From the NCBI GenBank assembly GCA_016208805.1, contig JACQXL010000208.1:1-9711 (forward strand): a stretch of DNA of 9,711 bases, in the 5' to 3' direction. Made by a program: the position numbers and the translations under genes. Position 1 is the first letter of the stretch. Each line of letters begins with the position of its first letter. The stretch comes from Planctomycetota bacterium. Lineage in GTDB: Bacteria > Planctomycetota > MHYJ01 > JACQXL01. This document shows, piece by piece, positions 4,877 through 9,711 of the stretch. The notes beneath the pieces are model-generated. The model did not search any database, was not told the DNA's origin, and saw only the letters and a list, made by a program, of their open reading frames with translations.

Positions 4877-5557
4877 ATGCATAACTATTTGGTCACGAGC
4901 ATTGTTGCTTCCGTTCTGATACATATTGTTGTGCTATCCGTCAGCCCGCAGATAACCACGGCAAAGAAAGGTGAATGGACCAGCCGTGACATCAAGTTTT
5001 TTGTGGAAGAGGTCTTTCTGGACCGGGCGGTCCCGCCGGCACCGGCAAGCATCAAACCGGTGACGTCGTCGGCTGAAGAGACGCCTCAGCCGGCTAATCA
5101 GCCGGCCGTTGCCGCTTCGCCGCAGAATCCTTGGACGGTTTCTCTGCACCCGGCCACCGGCGGCAGAGATAATAAGAATTCCAGATCGTCTGCTGATAAA
5201 ACGGCAGAGGAAATCCAGGAGCGAATCAGAGATATTGAGGTAAAGGACATTTCGGCCCCGGCGTCCTCCGCAGCGCCGCGAGGTAACCGCTATATTGAAA
5301 TCGTCCACCGGCAACTCCAGGACAAATATTTTGTACCGCCTGAAGCGAAGATTCAACAGGCCCGCGGCGAGGTTATGTTAGAGGTGACCATCTACGCCAA
5401 CGGCCGGATTAAGGATATCAAGTTTATCAGCCGCTCAGATTTTCCGGTGCTGGATATGGCCGCGGAGCAGTGCGTCCGACGCGCCGCGCCTTTCCCGGAT
5501 ATCTCCAATCTCGTTGACTTCAAGGAATTTTCATTCCGCGTGCCGTTCAGATATTGA
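4877..5557 (+). CDS. TonB C-terminal domain protein (energy transducer type)
   Basis: The chosen start gives 226 residues: a short cytoplasmic end and one membrane helix (about 5-22, YLVTSIVASVLIHIVVLSV); a periplasmic Pro/Ala/Ser-rich spacer at about 50-150; and a TonB C-terminal domain at about 150-226 (GEVMLEVTIYANGRIKDIKF, FPVLDMAAEQCVRRAAPFP, ending FSFRVPFRY). TonB proteins couple inner-membrane energy from ExbB/ExbD to outer-membrane transporters. ExbB and ExbD are not in the window, so a cell-envelope or other TonB-like role remains possible. A longer reading frame begins upstream at 4703, but that part overlaps the GAF-ANTAR gene and places the membrane helix inside the protein, so 4877 is better. 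It has no Shine-Dalgarno site. It converges on clpX. Confidence 0.85.
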   Translation: MHNYLVTSIVASVLIHIVVLSVSPQITTAKKGEWTSRDIKFFVEEVFLDRAVPPAPASIKPVTSSAEETPQPANQPAVAASPQNPWTVSLHPATGGRDNKNSRSSADKTAEEIQERIRDIEVKDISAPASSAAPRGNRYIEIVHRQLQDKYFVPPEAKIQQARGEVMLEVTIYANGRIKDIKFISRSDFPVLDMAAEQCVRRAAPFPDISNLVDFKEFSFRVPFRY

Positions 5558-5571
5558 GTTAGAGAGTTCGC

Positions 5572-5621
5572 AGAGTTAAGAGAGTTTATAGAGTTATAAC
5601 TCAACAAACTCCATTAACTCT
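5572..5621. terminator. Long near-perfect hairpin between convergent genes
   Basis: The arms at 5572-5595 and 5598-5621 match at 20 of 24 positions around a 2-base loop, including AGAGTTAA and GAGTT blocks. The hairpin lies between the TonB-like stop (5557) and the clpX stop (5631), where a two-way terminator would be useful. No run of T follows on either strand, and GAGTT recurs about every 10 bases, so it may equally be a repeat element. Confidence 0.45.
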
Positions 5622-5630
5622 AAAAACTGT

Positions 5631-6920
5631 CTACGCCGTTTTGTGCTTCGGCGGGATTTCAGGGATGGGTTTAACAGGCGCCTGGCCCAGCACCATCTGG
5701 TCGGTAAGCACATAACGGCTTTTCTCTTTGTGAGAGGGCAGTTCAAACATCGTTTCCAGGAGCAGTTCTTCCAGGATAGCGCGCAACGCCCGGGCGCCGG
5801 TCTTTTTGGCCAGTGCTTTCTTGGCTATCTCTTCCAGCGCCGGTTTGGTGAACTCCAGCGCCGCATTGTCCATCTCAAAGAATGCCTGATACTGGCGGGT
5901 TAATGCATTCCTGGGTTCGGTCAGCACCTTTATCATCGCCTGCAGGTCAAGCGGGCGGATGATGCAGTGAATCGGGAACCGGCCGATGAATTCCGGTATC
6001 ATTCCAAACTCCATCAGGTCTTCCGGCTCAACATTTTCCAGTATCTCGCCCAGGCCGAGTTCGTCCAAATCTTTGGTCTCGGCATTAAACCCGATTTGCT
6101 TGCGTCCGATGCGCCGGCCGATGCTGTTCTGGATGCCGTCAAAGGTGCCGCCGGCAATAAAGAGGATATGGGTGGTATCAATCTTGATATATTCCTGTTC
6201 CGGATGCTTGCGGCCGCCCTGGGGCGGGACGTTGGAGAGCGTGCCTTCCAGAATCTTCAGAAGTCCCTGCTGGACGCCTTCGCCGGAGACATCGCGGGTG
6301 ATGGAAGGGTTCTCGTGGGTGCGGGCAATCTTGTCTATCTCGTCAATATAGATGATGCCTTTCTCGGCGCGCTTGATGTTAAAGTCCGCCGCCTGAATCA
6401 ATCGTAACAGGACATTTTCCACGTCCTCGCCCACATAGCCGGCTTCGGTTAACGTGGTCGCATCGGCTATCGCAAACGGGACATCAAGTATCTTGGCCAG
6501 CGTCCGGGCAATCAGGGTTTTACCGCAACCGGTCGGACCGATAAAAAGGATATTGCTCTTCTCCAGTTCCACGCCTTTAGTCGGGGCCGGATTAACGATT
6601 CTTTTATAGTGGTTGTAGACGGCGACGGAAACGACCTTCTTGGTGCGGTCCTGACCGACCACGTATTCATCCAACTTGCGCTTCATCTCCGAAGGGATGG
6701 GTAGTTCTTTAAGAACCGGTTGTTTTGCGGTTGGTGGGACGGTCGCGTCTTTTTTACCCGTCTGGAGCATCTGCTGGCAGATGGTCAGGCAGGCGGCGCA
6801 GATACCGACATCAGGAATCGCGCTGGCGATGAACTCGCCATCGTGGGCCGACTTGCCGCAGAATGCGCAAATGGGTCGTCCGTAGAAACCGCCCGGCGGA
6901 TATTTGCGTTTAGGACTCAT
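5631..6920 (-). CDS. clpX: ATP-dependent Clp protease ATPase subunit ClpX
   Basis: ClpX is the AAA+ hexameric unfoldase that recognises tagged substrates and feeds them to ClpP in the cytoplasm. The 429 residues carry an N-terminal zinc-binding domain (Cys18, Cys21, Cys41, Cys44), Walker A GPTGCGKT (128-135), the pore loop GYVGED (161-166), Walker B IIYIDEID (189-196), the RKH-type loop GGRKHP (235-240), the ClpP-contacting IGF (276-278), and a sensor-2 region KKTGARALRAILEE near the C-terminus. Length and motif order are typical. The start codon lies within the last codons of clpP, overlapping by 11 bases, so translation is probably coupled. AGGAA about 11 bases upstream is a weak ribosome site. 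Last gene of tig-clpP-clpX. Confidence 0.97.
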   Translation of the reverse strand: MSPKRKYPPGGFYGRPICAFCGKSAHDGEFIASAIPDVGICAACLTICQQMLQTGKKDATVPPTAKQPVLKELPIPSEMKRKLDEYVVGQDRTKKVVSVAVYNHYKRIVNPAPTKGVELEKSNILFIGPTGCGKTLIARTLAKILDVPFAIADATTLTEAGYVGEDVENVLLRLIQAADFNIKRAEKGIIYIDEIDKIARTHENPSITRDVSGEGVQQGLLKILEGTLSNVPPQGGRKHPEQEYIKIDTTHILFIAGGTFDGIQNSIGRRIGRKQIGFNAETKDLDELGLGEILENVEPEDLMEFGMIPEFIGRFPIHCIIRPLDLQAMIKVLTEPRNALTRQYQAFFEMDNAALEFTKPALEEIAKKALAKKTGARALRAILEELLLETMFELPSHKEKSRYVLTDQMVLGQAPVKPIPEIPPKHKTA

Positions 6921-7539
6921 CTGTTTTATGTTCCTGTCCGGCCATTGAAGTGTTCTTTAACGAATCCACAACCTCGTCGGCGATGCCGTAGGCCTTGGCT
7001 TCCTGGGCCGACATAAAGAAGTCGCGGTCGGTATCTTTTTCAATCCGGTCCAGCGGTTTGCCGGTGTGTTTGGCGATGATGTTATTGATTTTTTCCTTGA
7101 GTTTGATGATTTCCTCGGCGTGTATTTTGATGTCGGTGGCCGCGCCCTGTGCGCCGCCCCAGGGCTGATGGAGCATCACCCGGGCGTGCGGCAGGATATA
7201 ACGTTTGCCCTTGGTGCCGGCCGCCAGCAGGACCGCGCCCATACTGGACGCCTGGCCGATGCAATAGGTGGCCACATCGCACTGGACAAACTGCATCGTA
7301 TCGTAGATGGCCAGACCGGCCGTGACCGAACCGCCCGGCGAGTTGATATAGACGCTGATATCCTGTTTCTTGTTTTCCATCTGCAGGAATAACATCTGGG
7401 CGATGATGATATTGGCCACATAGTCGTCAATCGGAGAACCGATGAAGATAATCCGGTCCTTGAGCAGTCGCGACCAGATATCGTAAGAACGTTCGCCCTT
7501 GGCGGTTTTTTCTATGACAATCGGCACTAAATAACTCAT
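6910..7539 (-). CDS. clpP: ATP-dependent Clp protease proteolytic subunit ClpP
   Basis: ClpP forms the double-ring serine peptidase chamber that degrades proteins unfolded by ClpX. The 209-residue protein has the full triad: Ser99 in GQASSMGA, His124 in VMLHQP, and Asp173 in KDTDRDFF, with the same spacing as in E. coli ClpP. The substrate-binding segment YINSPGGSV (64-72) and the tail motif EAKAYGIADEV are also present. The N-terminus MSYLVPIVIEKTAKGERSYDIWSRLL is standard, so the start is secure although no clear Shine-Dalgarno site precedes it. It is the middle gene of tig-clpP-clpX; 105 bases with short repeats separate it from tig. Confidence 0.97.
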   Translation of the reverse strand: MSYLVPIVIEKTAKGERSYDIWSRLLKDRIIFIGSPIDDYVANIIIAQMLFLQMENKKQDISVYINSPGGSVTAGLAIYDTMQFVQCDVATYCIGQASSMGAVLLAAGTKGKRYILPHARVMLHQPWGGAQGAATDIKIHAEEIIKLKEKINNIIAKHTGKPLDRIEKDTDRDFFMSAQEAKAYGIADEVVDSLKNTSMAGQEHKTDES

Positions 7540-7558
7540 ATTTTAAGTAATCTGATTT

Positions 7559-7632
7559 AGCGGATTTAACGGGAAACCAAACTCATTATTAGGAATTTAT
7601 CTGTTTAATCAGCCGTATCTGTTTAATCCGCT
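7559..7632. repeat. Small direct and inverted repeats between tig and clpP
   Basis: TATCTGTTTAATC occurs twice (7598-7610 and 7616-7628), five bases apart. AGCGGATTTAAC (7559-7570) is an inverted match, 11 of 12, to GTTTAATCCGCT (7621-7632). The set fills most of the tig-clpP gap and could fold in the mRNA between the two genes. There is no T-run, so it is not a standard terminator. Confidence 0.6.
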
Positions 7633-7644
7633 TACGGGCTCCTT

Positions 7645-9003
7645 TTATTTATCATCGGCGATTTTGGCCTTTTCCCGCAGGAACTGCCGCACTTTTTCTT
7701 CCTTGACTTCATTGCGCAACTGGTGCATCATATTTCTGGATTCTAGGTTCTTCTTGATTTCCTCGGGCCATTTACGGTAGGCCGCGGCCATCTCGTTGAT
7801 GCGTTGCTTGATATCGTCTTCGGTAACAAAGATTTTCTCTTTCTTGGCGATGTGGTCGCAGATGAACTCAATCTTTATGTCGCGGACGGCGATTTCCTTG
7901 GTTTCGGTTTTGAGTTTATCTATCATCTCTTTTATCTTTTCTTCGGGCATTTTAGCCAGTTGCATCTGCATCAGGCGGCGGCGGACCAGGTGGTCGGTGC
8001 TTTCGTTGACCAGACTTTCCGGCACCGGGAAATCGGTCTTGCTTAATATTTTATCCAGGATTTCGTCCTCGGTCTGGCGGGCGGCGATGTTTTCCTTCTG
8101 GCGATGCAGGCGTTTCTTTAATTCGTCTTTCAGTTTAGCCAGTGAGTCAAAACCCATTTCTTTGGCCCAGGCCTCGTTGACTTCCGGCAACTTAAGCCGT
8201 TTGATTTCTTTAATGGTAACTTTCAGGTGTGCGTCTTTATTGCGGAGCCCGTAGGCGGAGTCCCGATGAACATCGGGGCGGTAATCGGCCTTTTCGGCAT
8301 CGTCCGGCACTTTGTCGGTGGAGATCCCGCCAGAGGCGGGGATGGTCACTTCTTTGGTTTCGCCCTTTTTGGCGTTCTGAAGTGTCTGTACGAGGACCGG
8401 CGCGGGCTTGCCGAACATCATCAGTTCCGGTCCGAGAACCAGTTGCGAGTTTTCCTGCTTGGAGATGACCTTATCGTCAATCTTCAGTTCCTGGTCAACA
8501 ATCAACAAGTCGCCTTTCTGGGTCTTGTTGTCGGCAATCACCCATTCGCCTCTGGCCTGGCGGATTTCATCAAGCGAACTATCGGTTTCTTTAGAAGTGA
8601 CCTCTATCTTATGTTTCTTTACGGTCACGCCCGTATAGTCGGTCAGTTCTATCTTGGGCATCACCTCAACCGTGATATCAAAATTCATCGGCTTGGTTTC
8701 GTCCATTATGATTTTCTCAAATTCTACGGACGGGTCGGTGATGGGGTCAAGGTTATTTTCCTTGAAGGCCTCTGTTGACGAGGTATTGATGAGGTCAAGT
8801 TTGACTTCATTATGGATATCCTTGCCGAATTTGCGCTCAATGAGATGGCGCGGGGCGTGACCCTTGCGGAAGCCGGACACGACCGCATTAGTCATAAAAT
8901 GACTGTACTTATCCTCCAACTCCTTTTTAACCTTGTCCTTGGGAACCTCAATGGTAATCTGGACCTTGCAGGGACCGACTTCTTTTACCTGCGCTTGCAC
9001 CAT
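7645..9003 (-). CDS. tig: Trigger factor, ribosome-associated chaperone, with two repeat-derived inserts
   Basis: Trigger factor binds at the ribosome exit tunnel and shields nascent chains. The 452-residue protein starts MVQAQVKEVGPCKVQITIEVP. It has the ribosome-docking motif GFRKGHAP (44-51) in its N-terminal domain, a divergent peptidyl-prolyl isomerase region (about 150-265) and a helical C-terminal domain starting near KVTIKEIKRLKLPEVNEAW. AGGGAAG (9016-9010) is a fair ribosome binding site 6 bases before the ATG, which supports this start. Two short palindromic segments sit in the isomerase domain: residues about 221-227 (IPASGGIS, hairpin CCCGCC-AGA-GGCGGG) and about 241-254 (RPDVHRDSAYGL, hairpin CCCGAT-GAAC-ATCGGG). 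Both keep the frame. First gene of tig-clpP-clpX. Confidence 0.93.
   Translation of the reverse strand: MVQAQVKEVGPCKVQITIEVPKDKVKKELEDKYSHFMTNAVVSGFRKGHAPRHLIERKFGKDIHNEVKLDLINTSSTEAFKENNLDPITDPSVEFEKIIMDETKPMNFDITVEVMPKIELTDYTGVTVKKHKIEVTSKETDSSLDEIRQARGEWVIADNKTQKGDLLIVDQELKIDDKVISKQENSQLVLGPELMMFGKPAPVLVQTLQNAKKGETKEVTIPASGGISTDKVPDDAEKADYRPDVHRDSAYGLRNKDAHLKVTIKEIKRLKLPEVNEAWAKEMGFDSLAKLKDELKKRLHRQKENIAARQTEDEILDKILSKTDFPVPESLVNESTDHLVRRRLMQMQLAKMPEEKIKEMIDKLKTETKEIAVRDIKIEFICDHIAKKEKIFVTEDDIKQRINEMAAAYRKWPEEIKKNLESRNMMHQLRNEVKEEKVRQFLREKAKIADDK
8243..8281. repeat. CCCGATG/CATCGGG-type insert in tig
   Basis: The hairpin CCCGAT-GAAC-ATCGGG (8262-8277) lies beside two GCGGAG copies (8242-8247, 8254-8259). 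It encodes about 12 extra residues in trigger factor (RPDVHRDSAYGL), after which the normal VTIKEIKR strand follows. In gene orientation it reads CATCGGGACTCCGCC, matching the core of the inserts in coaX and the GAF-ANTAR gene. Confidence 0.7.
8324..8343. repeat. Short CCCGCC/GGCGGG palindrome in tig
   Basis: CCCGCC-AGA-GGCGGG (8326-8340), with ATC/GAT flanks, encodes the residues around PASGGIS of trigger factor, in the loop before DKVPDD. It is a second, smaller palindrome about 60 bases from the other tig insert. It could be native sequence, but the hairpin and its Gly/Ser/Pro reading suggest an insertion. Confidence 0.45.
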
Positions 9004-9210
9004 AAATTTCTTCCCTAAAGGTAGTATGGCCTATTCTCCTTTAGGACATACTGCTAACTATTTGATGAGCGATCGGGCGAGTTTAACAGATGTGCATCGC
9101 TCAAACTACTAATATCTCGCACATAACTTATGTGCAGGGGCAACATTATACTCTGCCAACTCCCGACACAGCGCCGGGATAAGAAACTGTAACGCTTCTT
9201 ATCAAATCTC
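9004..9210 (-). promoter_or_regulatory. Hairpin-rich 5' leader of tig with two competing stems
   Basis: In about 200 bases before tig I see five hairpins: GATAAGAA/TTCTTATC (9178-9203), CCCGAC/GCCGGG (9162-9178), GCACATAACTTATGTGC (9119-9135), GAGCGAT/ATCGCTC (9067-9102), and an 11-bp stem with one mismatch at 9023-9033/9042-9052. The last competes with a perfect 8-bp pairing between 9038-9045 and 9014-9021, which would cover part of the ribosome site AGGGAAG (9016-9010). Mutually exclusive stems next to the start suggest translational control. The leader matches no riboswitch class that I recognise. Confidence 0.5.
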
Positions 9211-9216
9211 TTTGCT

Positions 9217-9245
9217 TAAATACACTATATTGTAAATCCAGTCAA
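9217..9245 (-). promoter_or_regulatory. Candidate promoter of tig-clpP-clpX
   Basis: On the minus strand TTGACT (9245-9240) is followed after 17 bases by TATTTA (9222-9217). The -35 is five of six to consensus but the -10 is weak. AT-rich sequence lies between the boxes. Transcription would begin near 9210, giving the structured leader of about 207 bases. Confidence 0.4.
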
Positions 9246-9296
9246 GATTTTAAGGGGATTTATTGATAACGTTGGTGTTGCCAGAGGGGCTAAAAC

Positions 9297-9324
9297 ACCT
9301 GTCTGCGTGCTCGCATAGGCAGGT
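9297..9324. repeat. Imperfect palindrome ACCTGTCTGCG...AGGCAGGT
   Basis: ACCTGTCTGCG and CGCATAGGCAGGT form an imperfect hairpin. It resembles the CCTGCCCGCCTATGG string near 1142-1156, so it is probably another scattered small repeat. Confidence 0.5.
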
Positions 9325-9361
9325 TGGTTATGGGGGAATCTTCGGGAATTGAATATTTTCC

Positions 9362-9389
9362 TTGACAGAAACAAGGTCTTCTCTATAGT
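9362..9389 (+). promoter_or_regulatory. Near-consensus sigma-70-type promoter, plus strand
   Basis: A perfect TTGACA (9362-9367) is followed after 16 bases by TATAGT (9384-9389, five of six). This is the best promoter match in the window. It points away from tig toward the window end, but no gene follows in the remaining 320 bases. The MITE-like element begins at 9391, so the transcription start would lie inside the element. Confidence 0.6.
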
Positions 9390-9390
9390 A

Positions 9391-9570
9391 CAGGCTGTCT
9401 AATAAGTCCCATTTGTCATTCCCGCGCAAGCGGGAATCCAGTATTTACAAGGGGTCTGGATTCCCCCGCTTTCGCGGGGGCAGGCCTGCTGCAGTTTACC
9501 CTTGCGAAAGCAGGGGCAGGAATGACACCTTCCCGACTGCTTCATTCAGGCGGGCTTTTTGGACAGCCTG
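9391..9570. mobile_element. MITE-like element, 180 bp, with imperfect TIRs and an AGTA duplication
   Basis: The left end CAGGCTGTCTAATAAGTCCC (9391-9410) and the reverse complement of the right end, CAGGCTGTCCAAAAAGCCCG (9551-9570), match at 16 of 20 positions. AGTA lies directly outside both ends (9387-9390 and 9571-9574). Inside is the TGTCATTCC/GGAATGACA repeat. There is no transposase. The termini look like insertion-sequence ends, so this may be an internally deleted or non-autonomous relative. Confidence 0.7.
9414..9527. repeat. TGTCATTCC/GGAATGACA palindromic repeat, copy C
   Basis: Starts TGTCATTCC (9414-9422) and ends GGAATGACA (9519-9527). Internal hairpins are CCCGCGCAAGCGGG and CCCCCGCTTTCGCGGGGG, with AATCCAG/CTGGATT arms. 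It is nested inside the 9391-9570 element and matches copies A and B in ends and layout. Confidence 0.82.
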
Positions 9571-9574
9571 AGTA

Positions 9575-9711
9575 CAGCCCCACATAATATGGTGAACAAA
9601 AATCAACGAGGATAATCCCGACACTGCGTGTCGGGACTACCAAAAGGGGGCGGTAGACAACGACCTTTTGGCGCCATAAGGGCGCCATCTGGAAGGCGTG
9701 GCGCCGAAACG
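9575..9711. repeat. Gene-free end of the window with small palindromes
   Basis: I see no gene. The stretch contains CCCGACACTGCGTGTCGGG (9617-9635), the same hairpin type as at 1462-1480, and three GGCGCC palindromes (9670-9675, 9681-9686, 9700-9705). The only short frame, ATGGTGAAC from 9590, stops after seven codons. Confidence 0.5.

Noticed and set aside
5967..6407. Long plus-strand frames across clpX and tig (also 8227-8778)
   Set aside because: They are mirror frames of GC-rich real genes with clear motifs on the minus strand.
9023..9052. ANTAR-type hexaloop target in the tig leader
   Set aside because: The loop AAGGAGAA is 8 bases, the A1/G4 hexaloop pattern is not met once end bases pair, and a second hexaloop plus terminator are lacking.
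9661..9711. CRISPR-like or origin-like repeats at the window end
   Set aside because: The GGCGCC copies are only six bases, irregularly spaced and without spacer structure; no DnaA boxes are seen.

Overview
The window looks like a piece of chromosome from an uncultured Gram-negative bacterium. The evidence is lipid A disaccharide synthase, a DUF374 acyltransferase and a TonB-type protein (outer membrane) beside the core proteostasis genes tig, clpP and clpX. The gene complement and the density of small palindromic repeats would suit Planctomycetota, Omnitrophota or a similar environmental lineage. That is only an impression; the sequence alone does not settle the phylum.

Layout. At 1-62 there may be the 3' tail of an unidentified gene. 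At 65-295 lies an inverted-repeat-bounded block that carries a palindromic repeat. At 317-956 is a decayed type III pantothenate kinase gene (coaX). It meets, tail to tail, a decayed DUF486 (DMT-family) fragment at 943-1071. Positions 1085-1582 hold no convincing gene, only repeats: a 21-bp tandem array, C-rich/G-rich hairpins, and a MITE-like element at 1366-1532 with perfect 16-bp terminal inverted repeats and a 7-bp flanking duplication. A minus-strand gene string follows: GAF-ANTAR protein (4822-4019), DUF559 endonuclease-like protein (3962-3603), DUF374 acyltransferase (3573-2923) and lpxB (2806-1583). Related ACACACCCC/GGGGTGTGT palindromic repeats sit at its gene junctions. Divergent from it is a TonB C-terminal protein (4877-5557). 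It converges on the classic minus-strand tig-clpP-clpX operon (9003-5631), separated from it by a long hairpin. From 9004 to 9711 there is no gene. This stretch holds a hairpin-rich leader for tig, a candidate tig promoter, a near-consensus plus-strand promoter, and a second MITE-like element inserted directly against that promoter.

How the genes work together. Trigger factor and ClpXP handle nascent-chain folding and protein turnover. LpxB makes the lipid A disaccharide, and the DUF374 protein probably acylates a lipid A-type or phospholipid substrate in the same pathway. The GAF-ANTAR protein is a sensor/antiterminator placed first in that string; its RNA target is not obvious.

The most notable signal is repeat invasion. 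Short palindromic elements occur between genes and also inside coding regions without closing the frame: twice in lpxB, twice in tig, once in the GAF-ANTAR gene and once in the decayed coaX. This resembles the Rickettsia palindromic elements. One small gene, the DUF559 nuclease-fold protein, is bounded almost to the base by inverted copies of one repeat family and is clearly more AT-rich than its neighbours. It is the best candidate here for an undescribed repeat-plus-nuclease mobile unit.
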